DNA of 64,000 nucleotides from Dasypus novemcinctus (GCF_030445035.2 NC_092216.1:12587405-12651404), one strand, 5' to 3'. Shown: positions 33,880 to 47,039, numbered from the stretch's first letter. The notes: generated by a model not told the origin, from the letters alone. Made by a program: numbers and translations.

Positions 33880-34814
33880 TTGTCTTTTTTGTTGCTCTTA
33901 CACTCTCCTCCAATTTTGCCTGTCCTGTTTTTTCCTTTCTTCCTGCAGAACTCCCTTTAGAATTTCTTGAAGGGGAGGTTCCTTGTTGGCATACTCTTTC
34001 AGTTTCTATTTATCTGTGAATATTTTGAACTCTCCATCATTTTTGAATGTTAGTTTAGCTGGATAGAGTATTCTTGGTTGGAAATTTATTTCCTTTAGTA
34101 CCTTGACTATATCATACCACTGCCTTCATGCCTCCATGGTTTCAGATGAGAAATCAGCACTTAGTCTTATGGAGCTTCCCTTGTATGTAATGGTTTTCTT
34201 TTCTCTTGCTGCTTTTAGAATTTTCTCTTTGTCTTGAGCGTTGGATAATTTGACAAGTATATGTCTTGGGGTGGGCCCATTGGGGTTTATGACAATTGGG
34301 GTGTGCTGTGCTTCTTGGATATGTACATCTGTCTCTTTCAGTAGATTTGGGAAGTTTACAGCCATTATTTCCTGCAATACTCCTTCTGATCCCTTTCCCT
34401 TCTCTTCTCCTTCTGGGATGCCTATAATATGTATGTTTGACCGTTTTTGCATTGTCATTCAGGTCCCTAAGTCCTAGCTGGATTTTTTCTATCTTTTTAT
34501 CAACCAATTCTACTATCTGTTTGATTTCTGATAGACTGTCTTCCACATCACTAATTCTCTGCTCTGCCTCTTCTAGTCTGCTGATATTTGCTCAAGTGTA
34601 TTTTTGATTTCTTGAACTGTGGTGCTCATTCCCATCATATCTGTTATCTTTTTGCATATGTCTGCAATTTCCCCTCCAAGTGTTGTCTTCATGTTGTTAA
34701 CCTCTTCCTTTACTTCATTAAATTGTCGGTGATAAATGTTCTGGGATCTTTCATTACTTGTGTGAAGTTCTGCTCCCCTTCCTGATTTTTAGTTTGTTCA
34801 TTGGATTCAGCCAT
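33880..34814 (-). pseudogene. L1 ORF1 (RNA-binding protein), broken
   Basis: ORF1 encodes the L1 RNA chaperone. The minus-strand start ATG is at 34814 (MAESNEQTKN). A coiled-coil-like segment (SEIKQIVELVDKKIEKI, about 34530) follows. The C-terminal domain reads HILVKLSNAQDKEKILKAAR (about 34270-34215) and then YKGSSIRLSADFSSET (about 34180). Frameshifts and stops interrupt it, including one just after the start region and one after FSSETMEA near 34126. Its distance to ORF2 is small, as in other mammalian L1s. The exact stop is uncertain. Confidence 0.85.
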
Positions 34815-36925
34815 GTTTTCCTGATTACTGGTTTGGTTTGTAGATTTTTTGCTGTCTGGTCATCATTTTATCCTGATGGGTTTAATCAGTTCCTTAGCTT
34901 CTTTGTCTAGTCTTGTGGATTAATTAGCTGTTGTTTTTGTGTAAGTGTTATATCTTCTCTTTGTCACTTTGTTCTTCTTATTCTAATTTCTTATTGCTGG
35001 TTGAGTTCACTTTAAAGGAAAGTATTAGGGCTAGGGAAAGGCAATTGTGTATGCAAGGAAAAAGTGTAAAGTAGTATTGGTGATAAATGTTAACAGAGCA
35101 ACAATATGATATGTGGGAGGATGGATATTAGATTCATGTAAGTTGTGTAGAGTTATAGCAGTAGGTAAAGTACCTATAGTGAGGTAGTTGACTGAATATG
35201 GGAGGAATATGGTATCAATTAAAAAGCTATTGTTTTTGTGTGAGAGGGAAAGAGAAAAGAAAGGCAATAGTTTCAAGAGTGGATAAAAGACAGAAAACAA
35301 GAGAAACGTATTAGAAATTAAGAGTTAGACACTTTGGGGATCAAAGAAAGGGAGGCGGGATATAGGAGAGGTAGTAGATGATGGGGGATATCAAGATGTA
35401 GGGGAAAGGGGATAGTGTAGGCAGCCAAAATCAATTCACACAGGAATGAGGAAATGGAGGATGAGGAAATCCAGCAAATGTGAGGTGTTCCCTGCAGTGC
35501 CCATTGTATAATTAAGATAAAATAAAATAAGAAGAAAATGAGGGACAAGAGAGAGAAAGAAAAAAGAGAGAGAGAGAGAAGAAAGGAAGAAAGAAAAAGG
35601 GGGTTGGTAAAGGGAAGGGAACAAGTAGGGAAAAGAAAAAAAAGTTATAGAACAACCACAACTGCAATGACCACCACCACCACCACCACCACAACAACAA
35701 CAAAATCACCCTAAATAACTGAAAACAAAAACAAAAACAAAAACAAAAAACAAAAAAATACTTTAGGGGATACGCTGGGAGAAAAGACTAGGAGATAATG
35801 CAATGTTTGTAATCAGGACATTAAAAAAAATAAAAAGTAAAATAAAATAAAATACAACCAAACAAAACAAAAGAAAAAAGAAAAAATGCAAATGTTGAGG
35901 GCTAGGACATTCAAGGACCTCAGATGGACTTCAGGGCGTGATGGAATCAGGGATGGAAAGTCTGAGATACTGAAGACTCAAGAGGTTGAGTCTCTGGGCT
36001 GTGGTCCACCAGGGTTTAGGGCACTCAGACCTGGCAACCTCAAATCTGGTTAACAGGGAGCCTGGGAGCACCGCAGTGCATCACAGCCTTCAGGGATCCC
36101 AGCAGCTGGATGCCAGCCCTATGGGTGAGGTCATATCTGCAAGCTCTATCCTATGTGTCTGAATCCTGCAATTCACTGACTCACTGGGGTCTATTCTGTG
36201 GATGTATCACCAGTTCAGCTTCAGGACACCTCCCACTCTGTAAGCCCCCGGAACCGCCACCTGGGGCGCCTCTACACTTCTGCCAATTTAATGATGTAGA
36301 TCAATAGCCAGGCCCGGGGGTGGGGCAAACAGAGTCCAAAACCGAAATTCCCACGCTTAGCAAAATATTCCCCTTATCAGCTTCCAGACGTCTCCCGCCC
36401 TGCCAGAGCCTGTAACAGCCTCCTTATGATGTCTCTTTATTGCTAGCAATTTAAGTCCGCTGCAGATCGGCAGCCGGCCTTGGGGGGTGGGGCTCTAGGC
36501 AGAAGAGCTATTATTTGCATCGGCAATCAAAAATGCCCGGCTTCGCAATAAAACTCCCATTTGTCTCCCCAAATTGGTCTGCAAAGGCCTCCTGTCCTGT
36601 TAATTCCCCAATAGCCTGCTCAGGGCTTATGAATTTCCCAGTGCCACAGAGCCTCCAGATATCACCACCACAGCGCCCGGTGCCACAGCTCCTCCCACCC
36701 CAGGAGGGAGCATCCCACGCACAGCCCCCACCTCCGTGTAATAGAGTCTCAATTATATCTTATAGATGAATTTTCTGTGTTACCTTCCCACCAAATCGAT
36801 GTCCAGACACCTCCTGCCCTGCAAAAATCCTGAAACAGCCTGGTGCCGAAGAACCTCCAATGCTGCCCAGCCGCTGCTTTGCAGGAGAGACTATCAGCCA
36901 CCATCTTGCTCCACCCTACCCCCTA
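34815..36925 (-). promoter_or_regulatory. L1 5' UTR with internal simple repeats
   Basis: About 2.1 kb lies between ORF1 and the target duplication. The outer part (35930-36925) is GC-richer, which suits an internal L1 promoter. The inner part holds a GA-rich run (35540-35605), (CCA)n/(ACA)n (about 35672-35705) and (ACAAAA)n (about 35725-35755). Confidence 0.7.
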
Positions 36926-37014
36926 ATGGTGCTTGACGTGTACTAAGTACTCAGAAAAAGTGGCTGCTGCAGTACATGCCCTGTGGGCTTTGTTTGATGC
37001 TGGGTAATGGAATG

Positions 37015-37240
37015 ATAATGGCTAACATTTGGGGAATAACTCATGTAAGACAAGTCTGGAGTTTCTTAGGTATAAACTTGGTTAAACCTCATGAAAACAC
37101 TTTGAAATCTGCTCACCTCATTTTCACCTCATTTACAGATGAGAAACTGAGGTGCAGAGTGATGGAGTAACTTGCCCCAAGTCACAACAAGTCAGGGGGA
37201 CTGGTGGGTTTTGCCAGCAAGCAGCCTAGCTCCAGAGAAT
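37015..37240 (+). repeat. MIR SINE, + strand
   Basis: MIR landmarks in order: GGCTAACATTTGGGGAA, CATTTACAGATGAGAAACTGAGG, TAACTTGCCCCAAGTCACA. Confidence 0.85.
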
Positions 37241-37394
37241 ATGCTCTTAGCTACATGATATCTCCTGGTGTTGCTCTAATAGTATAAACGAGAATCGATG
37301 GGAAGCTATTAAAATATTAACAGCTGCATCAATGTCTTTTCATCGTCTCCTTCTTGTGTGCATGCATCTTTCAACAGAGGGCTGGAACATATGT

Positions 37395-37815
37395 ATTTTA
37401 GTTTGCTAAAAGCTTCTGGGAGCAATATACCAGAAATATGTTGCCTTTTACAATGGAAACATATCAGATTAAAAGCTTACAATCAGAGGCTGTGACAGTG
37501 TCCAAATCAAGACATCCTATATCTTGAACTGCAGCTGTGCGGCAATCAGGCATGTGCCAGGGCAAATGGCAGTGGTGGCACAATGGTGTCAGTGACAGAG
37601 GCTTTTCTCTCCTCTCTTCCCTTGGCCTTGTTGCTTTCAGCTTTTGGCTAAAGTGACTTTCTCTCATCTTCTGGCTCCTGTGGCCTTCTCTTTGTCTCTG
37701 GCCTTTTCTTTGTGTTTGTGGCTTTTTATTCCTCTGTTTATGAAGGAACCCAGTAAGAAAATTAAGACCCACTCTGGGTCAAGCTTCACTGAAGTGATCC
37801 AGTCCAAACAAAGGT
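37395..37815. repeat. Copy 3 of the unnamed repeat family (longer form)
   Basis: It starts TATTTTAGTTTGCTAAAAGC, with CCAGAAATATGTTGCCTTTTACAATGG and AAAAGCTTACAATC...GTGTCCAAATCAAG. It shares the AAGCTTACA...AGTCCAA block with the copies at 17290 and 51015. The G/T-rich end gives meaningless frames. Confidence 0.5.
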
Positions 37816-37823
37816 CCCTTAGC

Positions 37824-37827
<4 letters not shown>

Positions 37828-37859
<32 letters not shown>

Positions 37860-37910
37860 TATATATTTATTTATTTATTTATTTATATTTATATATATAT
37901 ATATATATAA
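37828..37910. repeat. (AT)n and (TTTA)n microsatellite cluster
   Basis: An alternating TA run, then TTTATTTATTTATTTATT, then a second TA run. Confidence 0.95.
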
Positions 37911-37919
37911 ATCTCATCT

Positions 37920-40900
37920 ACAAGTTTATATGCCCAGGAATGGATTAGTTTTAAGGCCAGGACTTTTTAGGGTCCACGAAAACTGTGCACTGCTGTATCA
38001 CGGTTTTGTTTTTGTTTGTTTTTTCTTCCATGACTTCTCCCTTGTCTCTAAGGACCACCCAAGGTACTGTCTGATAGTTTATCATTGTCATTTCCAAATA
38101 TTTTGCCTTTCCTCTTTAAAGGTCCTTAGAGGAGACAGGAGAAACTAGATGTTATCTTGGGTGATAGATCTGCTCCTAGAGACAGGCTTTGCCCATGGCT
38201 TGTCTTGTGCATTTTCCAAAAGGTCACATGTTACAAGAGAGGAGAACCAACACTAGGGACTGGAGCTCAGTGGCTCCTGGCAGAGCTGTGACAGTTACCT
38301 AAAGATCTGTTTCTTGAGGCTTGCCAGGATTAATTGAGTTGTTATTGGTGCTGGTGTTTTAAACCCCTCCACTAAACCATAGCCAAATCTTCTCTCAAAC
38401 TCAGCACTCCAAATGCAGAGAGGCTTATTACAGAGGAGATTAAGGCAGTCTTTTAAATGTGGTGTTGTCACCAGGGTTTACTTTCAAACCTGTACTTGTC
38501 TCAGCAGCTGGGGCAGACTGAGCCCACACAGCATTATCATGCTGCCACCTCAGGATGGATCTGTTTCATGGGCATTGATGAACACAGTGCTCTGGCCTCT
38601 TCCTTATGTGGCATCAAGGAGAATCAGTCCCAAGATACCATGTTCCTTCCTCTTTAGGGGAAGCCTGAATAACTTCCTAGGTCAGTCTCTCACACCCCAC
38701 CCCCAGCAGAACTAAAGCAAAAGGTGGCAGGAAGGAAGAAAGAAGCTGGAGGGAGTTGGGAGGCAGAAGCCATAGGGCTATGTGCTCCAGAGTCAGACTG
38801 ACACCTTCCTTGCAGCTTTCCTGACTTTAGACAATTGCTTCACCTTTCCTGAGCCTTGGCTTCCTCTTCTATAAAATGGGGCTAAATCTGTATCGTTCAT
38901 GCTTGCCATGTGTATTAATGTTTACAACTATGCCATGTGTGTTAATGTTTAAAACTAGGACAGAGCCTGATAGATAGAAAGCACTCGTTAGGATTCCTTA
39001 AGTATGTTTCACTGATGCTCTGCAATGTGCAGTCTTGGGAAGTTATTGTTTCTTTGTTTTTCATGACAAACCAGCTCAAGAGGGAACCATAGACTCATTT
39101 TACAAATAAGGTACCAAAATTCAAAGATGTGATGTTATTCATTCAAAGTCATATAGCAGTGAGTAGATAGGACTTGGAATTTTTTCTCATTTTTCTATAC
39201 TCCAACTAAGGCTTCTCCCCATTAAAGTGCTCCTTCATAGGAACATTCAGAAGTTCTATTTGATAGTCTCCTGCATTGTCTTCATACTGGGATTTTCACT
39301 TAGAAACTGGTTTCCAAAATGCATTCACATAAAGCAAAAACCCTTGAAATTCTTCTTCCTGGCTGCAAGAGAGCTCCTGAGGGTCAGCTTTGGACCCTGA
39401 ACTCTGAGCTTGGTAGAACCTGCATTTGCCAAGGTTCTTGCTTACTCTGAATGCTCTGTTACAACTAGGATGACCTGAAGGGATAGTTTGTAACCTCCTC
39501 TTTGATAATCCAGGCTGAGCCTCAGTAGGCCCGGAGGAGTAGCTAGAACCTAGATCATCTCCTTCATGGCCTGCTGATGACTGTCACTCATTGTGGGCTC
39601 ACAATCAATTGGAGTTCTTACCAAAGAGAACTGAGGGGTCCAGAGGTCAGAAGAATATCTGCCTCAAGGTTACAGCATCCTAATGGAATTTCTGACCTGC
39701 CAGCTTCCCATAAGGAATTCAGACTCAGGACTTCAACATGAACTTGATTGGAATTTCCAGCATGTCCTATGGAATTTGGACTTGCCAGCCCTGACAGTCC
39801 TGTGAACCAATTTCTTAGACTCACCCTCTTAATCTATAAGGACTTCCTGTGACCCTGTGTTCTGGGCTGGGTCTAGACATGCGTTACCTCAGTTAAAGTA
39901 GCTAATTTTCCTAGTTTTTAAGTCTAAATTGACACTGCACCAGAAAACAATATATATATATTTCTGCCATGCTGAATGAGCTCTGAGGGAGTACAGAGAG
40001 CATAGACAGGGGCCATCAAGGGTGGGTTCACAAACCAACTGTCACCTTTCTGAGTCCTGCCAGCCTCTTCCATGAGGTGGGTGGGCCCACCCTGCAGTGG
40101 GGCTGCTTATATGACTTGATGCATAAAGCGTAAGTCAAATGCCTGGCACATGGTTTATGGGTGCTAGCTGGGTGGTATGTGCTTTTAGCTAGGCAGATTC
40201 AGTAAAGTAGTTATCCTAGGAAATTCTAGAGCCCTTCCTCTAGCCAGTGTTAAATGGGGCCAGAAAATGACTTGTGCGTTCTGTGAAACTTAGAGTCAAG
40301 GCATCTGAACAAACATATTTGGAAAGTTTTGGATAAATGGCCAAAATAAGCTCAGTTGCTATGAAATTTGGGGGATGCCTTGATCTAATTGATCAGGAAA
40401 TATCTAATTCATCAGTCAAAGGAGGATGGAAGCATGATTTACTTGAATGGGATTAGAGAGACATTCTGATACAAAAACAAATGCCAGACGTGTGGTTTTT
40501 TTTTTTTCCTTTTAAATTTTATAATCTTTTTGTGATGTGGCAGGTAATTATGATAATTCCTGGGGTATTTACATACTTAAAATCATTTTCATAGATTATT
40601 TTTGGAGATTATTTTCCTTAATGCCCTGGCAGGAAGTGATTGTTTAGTCACCCAAAGCTCTAAGGCATCATCTTCCAAAGCCCCACTCAAATGGTCCCTT
40701 GATGATGCTCCCTTACCCCTCTCCATTTTTATGTCAGGAATACCAAATAGATGTCATCTTGTAGGCCAATACACTGATCAATTAGTTGTGGCTGCCTGGG
40801 TACCTTCTTGATTAGTGATGTCTGTCCAGGAGTCAGTAGGAGAAACTGGCTGAGCCATAATATCTCTATCAGTCCCCAACTGATGGGCATTTAGGTAGGT

Positions 40901-40940
40901 TCTAGCTATTTGGAGCTAAAATCATGCCTTGAGCAGATGT
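37920..40940. other. No gene; MIR fragments only
   Basis: Antisense MIR-like sequence at about 38790-38900 (CTTCTCTATAAAATGGGGC type) and a sense MIR-like piece at 39075-39170 (CTCATTTTACAAATAAGG). The rest, including 39200-40940, shows no supported gene or RNA. A short TA run lies at 39950-39960. Confidence 0.55.
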
Positions 40941-40951
40941 GGAAGTCCAGA

Positions 40952-41428
40952 TGAGGCAGGTTAGTACAGGGTAATGGAGGAGAAGGTGACTTACAACATG
41001 GCTGACAGACAACATGGCCAGAGATTGCATAGCCAGCAGACAACATGCTGAAAGACCTTGCTGGGACCTTGTGTTTAAACTTGAGGTCCCAGTTTCTCTT
41101 TCTGGGACCTCCCCTTGGCCCCAGATATTCCCAAAAGACCTCACCATCGATCCCACCATTGGTGGGGTAGCCAATAACTGCTGGGGCCCATCCCCTGGTC
41201 ATTAGCAAGGTGAGGAATAATGAACAGTTTAAAAGGTAACCTAGAGGGACCTGCACCAAATCTTAGTGTGCATTTCCATCTTTCTCTCCCATTTCTCAAC
41301 AGGCACTGTTCTTTCCCCCATTTCCCAAATAACTTCTTTTTGCTGGTCTAACTAAACTCATGCGTTCATAAATTCTTTTATGCATCATAGTCAAGAACGT
41401 AGAGGAATCAAACACTTCTCTGTCTTCA
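40952..41428 (+). repeat. 5' LTR of the gammaretrovirus-like provirus
   Basis: It begins TGAGGCAGGTTAGTACAGGG and ends CTGTCTTCA, the same limits as the 3' copy at 47767-48202. It has about 35-40 bp more than the 3' copy, around the repeated GACAACATG words near 41010-41050. Confidence 0.82.
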
Positions 41429-41429
41429 T

Positions 41430-41450
41430 TTGGTGAGTCAACCAGGAGAA
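41430..41450 (+). promoter_or_regulatory. Candidate primer-binding site
   Basis: TTGGTGAGTCAACCAGGAG begins two bases after the LTR, the usual place for the tRNA primer site. TGGTG....AACC.GGA partly matches the 3' end complement of tRNA-Phe. The tRNA assignment is tentative. Confidence 0.45.
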
Positions 41451-43857
41451 ATATTAATATAATGAGTGGTGCTCCCAGAACCCTGCTGGGTGTTTGAAGG
41501 CCTGTCTGTGCCCTCTCCTGGTTCTACTGTTTCAAAGGACTTCATGTCTAGGAAGTTCCTGGATAAGCTCCCACAGGACATAAACTCAGTCTGTCCAGAC
41601 TTTTGTCTCCCTCTCCAGGGTTGCAGGGGCTAGTCCCCATGCTGTATAGATCCAAAGAAGTTCTGGGTGGTGGGTGAAACCACCCTTGAGACCTGACTGG
41701 GCACATGGCCTAAGCACAGAAGGAGTCTACTGGGAGTTTACCAGATCCTTTCCTAGTTCAGAGCGGTTATCACTGGGTGTATTGTTAACTTAGATTGCTA
41801 GTTAACTTCTTTTAATTTAAGGTGCCTTTGATCTTTTGACTACTGCTGCCCTCATTCTGGGTCTGTGAGATGCTTTAGAAAACCTCAGAAACTGAAAATG
41901 CATTTGTTAGAGTGACCTAACTCTCAGCAGTGCCCCGAGGCCTTGCTCCTTCTCCACCCTGGAGAGGTCCAGAGATTGTCTGGGGAGGGGGGATGGTCCC
42001 TGAGGGTGTTAGTGGGATTTTGATGTCAGGTTTAACTAAAGATCTTGGTCTCTGGGAGTGGCTATGGAGTGATGGCCAGCTCCTGAAACTGCTGCAAAGT
42101 AAGAGAAAGCTTTTAAAGGTCTCTAGCGAGCCCCTTCCCTAGGGGAAAGTCAGGCTTGGGTGTGAAGGGCTGGGAACCTGACCAAGAGGCCCCCAAGACT
42201 TCTATGGGTCTGAGGACACCCAGAGACAAAGTTCCCAATTCCCAAAGCATGTAACAGTGAGCAGAACTCCCTATTTCAGGACACTGGTTCAGAGAGCAAA
42301 CTCGTTCCACCAGGACAGCAGTGGGACACCATCCAGACAGAAGAACACATTTTCCTCCCCTAGGATAACAGGCAGGTCTTAAATGGCAACAACCTGCTTA
42401 GTCTAATCTTTTCCTTCCACAGCATGTGGTCACAGTATGGCTGAGAATGGGCTCTGTATGGGACCTGAACGCCAGTTAAACCTGTGTACGAGGAGAGGAC
42501 AGACAGATCTGAGGGCCAGAGACCATGTGGTCATGTGTCCTTAAAGCAAGGGTTCTTAACATGGGGTCCATGGAACAAAAGGTTGATGAGTGCGGCCTTA
42601 AAGGGATGAGGAAATGCACTCTAATTACTAGACCTCTCTCCTGTAGAACAAGGAACTACTTCATGTGCCATCAGTTATGATTTGAAGGTTCCTGGCTTTC
42701 CTAACTCCCTGACTATTTCTTTGTAATACCCAATTTGTGTCTCATCAGGGGCAGGTCTTCTATAGACCCCTTAGCTCCCTATCTACCAGCTTCCCAGGGA
42801 TTTTCCTGGCAGAACAAAGCTGGAGGGTCCTGCACAAAGTTTCTGCCATGGACAGACACTGGAATCTTTGCATCCAGGTAGTTCTAAAGCCAAGTCTTTC
42901 CCTAAGCTAAACTAAGCATGTAAAATCTCTCTTCCATTCTAATCTGTGCTTGCTTTAACTTTGTTAGTCTGCTCATGCCTAGAAAATTGTAAATCAGATT
43001 TGGGCTTTGCCTATTATAAATTGGATAATGGTGGAAGGTAACCTGAGGAAAAAACCACACACACACAAATTAGTCTTTAAATGCCATCTTGCAATAAAAA
43101 TTGATGTTTAAAGAAATCGCAAGTGGAATTAATTCAACTGTGGGAAAAGAAAAACTTGGCAAATTTGTTACTAATAAAATTGTTTTAGTTGCTTAATGAA
43201 CCAAAGTGCTCAAATTGTTTTTAAGTGAAAACTTCCTGGAAACTCTAACTAGAAGTTATGGTCATTACATCAGTGCCTTTATATTATAAAACAGCAGGAG
43301 GGTAATAACTGAAATTTTAACTGGGTGGATGTAATGTAAACTTGAGCCATTGTAATGGTAATCAAACTAAACTTACCTTTGATTATGCTTATTTTGTAAC
43401 TAACTTTACATAGCCTTCAATTTCAGCTATTATGATAGTAATTTTAAACCGTTTGCCTTTCTTTATGGTTGATCATGTCCAGCCTCATCCCTTGCATTTG
43501 CTTATGGCTCAAAGGAAAGCAAACTTGAGACATCCATGTCTCCTGTCCTACTGGTATTAGTGACCCTGCTTTTCTTGTGGCTCCAAATGTGGACTAAATT
43601 GCTGCCTGGTGGAATTCTCAATGCCCAGGTTTGAAATCCACTCTTTCAGCCTTGCAGCCATTGGGCCCTGTTATCTCTGAGGACTGGGAAGTGAAGGAGT
43701 CCTCCTGCCTGGGCTGTCAGAGTCCTAAAAGTGGCAATTCATGAGAAAAACCAGTTTCCTGAGGCTTCAATAGCCTCACTGAGTATACAAGGTCTGCTAA
43801 AATCACAACTGGAAATAAGCAAAGTTCTGAAACAAAGGAAAATTGTATTAAAGTATT

Positions 43858-44265
43858 GGGGGGGCAAACAGATGTGGCTCAAATGGATGGGTTTCCATCT
43901 ACCATATGGGAGAACCCAAGTTCAATCCCCAGGGAGTTTTAGAAAAAGCTCACTCATGTGATGAGCCAGACCCTCACAGCAAGTGATGTAACAAGATGAT
44001 GATACAACAAAAGAGAGATGCAGGGGAGAGTCAAGGTGAGATGCAACCGAAACCAGGAATTGTTGGAGTGCAAGCAACAGGGAACCTCTCTTCCACATTG
44101 GAGGTCCCTGGGATTGAATCCCAGTGAAGCCTCGAGGAGAAAATAAGAAGAGAGGACAAAAAGAAACAGACACAGAAGCCCACACAGCAAATGGACAGAA
44201 ACAGCAAAACAGCAGGATGGGAGGGAAGGGAAGGAAAAAAAACTATTAAAAAAATACAACTTTGG
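43858..44265 (+). repeat. DAS-SINE, + strand, inside the provirus
   Basis: It starts GGGGGCAAACAGATGTGGCTCAAATGG (A box), then GTTCAATCCCC (B box), a body with GCAAGTGATGTAACAAGATGATG, and an A-rich tail ending near 44256. It is more diverged than the other copies, and its body carries a second tRNA-head-like stretch (GAGGTCCCTGGGATTGAATC). Confidence 0.8.
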
Positions 44266-45822
44266 GGACACTTAAGCCAATAATTAAATAATGAAATTCT
44301 TGTGCAAAATTGCAGGGTCATAATGCAAATTAGAGGGGGAAAAAGCCTTCAAGGAAATCTTTCAAATGTTATTTTACAGTTAAACTTGTTTTGTAAAAGA
44401 ATGAAAATTTTAAGTAACTGGAATCAATTGCCTTTTTGTGTGAAACTCTGTTCCTGTCCACCCATTTGTTCAGTGTACATCTTCATAAATTGGGAGGATA
44501 ATATCAAATTAACAAGTGAAAATTCTTAAAAGAGCTCCATTTAAATTCTTAAAAATTAAATATGCAGTTATATATGTGATGAATATTCCTAGAGCTCCAA
44601 TTAGGCTAAGCAGGGTAGAAAGATTATATAGAAATCTAAATATAAGAACTATTAGGGAAAAGAAAAAAGATTTTCCTGAGCTCTTTGACCTACCTATCCC
44701 TCAGGGCCTTCTCTTTGCAAAAATTCTGGGGGAATTGATAGGCAAAATAGATGAAAACTCTTATAGGCAGGTAAATGAATAATGTTTGCCCTGTAACTCC
44801 TGAATTTAAATCTTTTGGCAGCCCTTTAATAAGGGTGGTTAATAATTCTATTACCAAATTTCAGTGAATAAAGGATCCTTAAGGTCTATGAAAAGATCTT
44901 TTCTAAATTATGATTGAAACAAAATAAGCAACTGTAATATATTTGAGAACTAGCAATCAATATGCCTTTAAGGTTATTCAGTTTCAGAATTTTCTATTTT
45001 AAAAAGTTTTAACCTCCTGTAAAGGAAGGTAAAAGAACATTCCTTACATAAACTATAATGTTTTCAATTTATTTAGCTTGGGTGTCATCTGTTCAGTTTA
45101 TAAAATACCAAGTGTATGAATTAACATTACATGTATTAAACCTTTAAAGCGATGAAAGTTATAAGTTTGTATTTAATGCAGTTAAGCTACAGAAGAAGAT
45201 GTAGATCTGTCCTCTCTTAAATGGATAAAGTAAATTTCATTGTTGCTAACTCTAATTTAATAAGCTTATCTTATGGTAAAGTAAACAGTCTATGTGGTTA
45301 TGGTTAATTATAAGGAATGTTGTTCTAAACTGAAGCATTTCAATGACTAATTCCAAGCAGCCATTATTAATAGAAACCTAAATTGATATTAGTAGCAAAA
45401 AATAACTTCATAACAGGAAAACCTGTCAGAGGCCACCTCAGTCTGCATGTTAAAGTAGTGGTAAGGAAAGATAATCTTAATTCCATTGGAAATCTTCAGT
45501 TTTCATAAAACAACTAAGAAAGTTTTCCTGTGCTGCTAAAATAAAATACTTATGTAATTAATATCATCATGGTAAAAGTATAGAAGTAAAAAGCAAAGTA
45601 CTAACAAGTTAAGTTTGTTTGATGTTATAGACAGCATTGGAAGTATTTAGAAAGTGTATAAAAGTCAGAAGAAACTTGAGCATTGCCAAACTCTTGTACA
45701 TTCAAACCAGGCCTTCAATACACTGCAGGCTGGCTCTCCATTTGATTTATTGGCCACATTGGTCACTGACCCCTAGAACAATAAATGTGTCTACTGCATT
45801 TCTGTTTGTGCTCCTAACATAG

Positions 45823-46080
45823 ATGGAAACTACATTGCAGTTTTGGAATCCTGCAGCAGCCAATGATGGCTATGGCTTGATATTGTCAGACATAGGCTAT
45901 GAGCTATTGGATATTGCCTCCAGACTGGCCCTCTTTCATAGTGCCAAAGACTTCCATGCACCAGTCTGGTGGAATACTGGAGCCTACCTTCCTAACTTCT
46001 CTCTAGGGTCAATGGTGCTGCAGCATGCTGGCTGTGTGAAGGACATACCAAGTGGAGCAAAGATAACCAGAGTATGGTGA
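45823..46080 (+). other. Unassigned 85-codon open frame in the provirus interior
   Basis: The frame starts ATGGAAACTACATTG and codes for 85 residues with several aromatic residues (VWWNTGAYLPNF). It does not resemble gag, pol or env as I know them, and I cannot name it. It may be a chance frame in decayed DNA. Confidence 0.2.
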
Positions 46081-46279
46081 ATATAACTTATCCACAATTG
46101 GCATTATGGCCTGCTCCCACAGAGAGATAACATGTATGGTTTTGCAAACCTGTAGCTTAGATCTATTAGTTGAAGGTCAAAGGGGAACTTCTACATTGGG
46201 TATTGCATTAATTAGCATTAGGTACTATATCCTACTCTAGATACATGCCTGATGACTATGTTGATATCGTTTCTATTCT

Positions 46280-46900
46280 CGATCATATGTAGAGGGATAT
46301 TGAGCACGTTAAAGATCCTGATGAATTTAATTTTCTAAGTAATGAACATGCCTCTAAGATAAAGGAACAGCCACCTTACCTGAGAGCAGTGCAAGCAACA
46401 GCCCTTTTAATTAAAAAGGCCACCAAATTAACTTGGGGATGACCTCTCCATCTTCACCCCACACAAGGTGGAAGGCATGGTTAGCTACATCTTCCTCCTA
46501 GCCCTTTTTCCAGAACCTGTCCACTTATACCCTGGAGAGGACTGGCAGACCCACATGCCATCCTGTGAGGGCTAAGTACTTCCCTCCAGAAGGGAAACAG
46601 CAAACGAGGTGGCGAAGATCCACTTCAGCTTAGCCGCTCTGAGATGGCCCACAGACAACCTTTCGTCACCCAGGACCTGCAAACCAGGTTCTGGTGGCAG
46701 AACAAACCTCAATCCCAAATAGAGCCAAAATGGAAGGGACCTTATTCTGTGGTTTAATCAGTCCCACAGCTGTTAAAGTAATGGGAATTGCGAGGTGGGT
46801 GTCCTAATCGTAAACGAATCCAGCTGCCCAAGGAAGTGCCAGCTCTATCGAAAGCACCTGATGGGATGTAAGAGGGCCAGTCCCTGGAAGGCCTGAAATC
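46280..46900 (+). pseudogene. Gammaretroviral pol remnant (RT/RNase H junction and integrase end)
   Basis: 46370-46440 reads EQPPYLRAVQATALLIKKA, like the RT connection region just before RNase H in gammaretroviruses. 46620-46800 resembles the integrase C-terminal region (KWKGP followed by VV, then a PTAVKVMGI segment). Only about 150 bp separate them where about 1.5 kb would be expected, so an internal deletion is likely. Stops and frame changes are frequent. Confidence 0.65.
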
Positions 46901-47039
46901 CTCTTCAAGAGGCAAAGCTAAGTAGTGTCTGTGTCAAAGGCAGCTGTTCCCTCTAACTTTAGCCCAGATGCCTTTTCTTGGGGGAGGGCAAACAAGGCAC
47001 CCCTGTCCCCATTTCCTTTAGTTTCTCCTTAAACAATAA

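Larger units (their letters stand above)
27077..36925 (-). mobile_element. Near full-length LINE-1, minus strand
   Basis: A complete L1 layout about 9.85 kb long. On the minus strand it has a 5' UTR (36925 to 34815), ORF1 (from ATG at 34814), ORF2 (from ATG at 33819 to about 30000), a long 3' UTR (about 30000 to 27190) and an A/T-rich tail (27190-27077, seen as T on the + strand). ATGGTGCTT at 27068-27076 and 36926-36934 is a 9-bp target duplication. The 5' end reads GGTAGGGTGGAGCAAGATGG. Both ORFs carry stops and frameshifts, so it cannot move on its own now. Confidence 0.92.
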
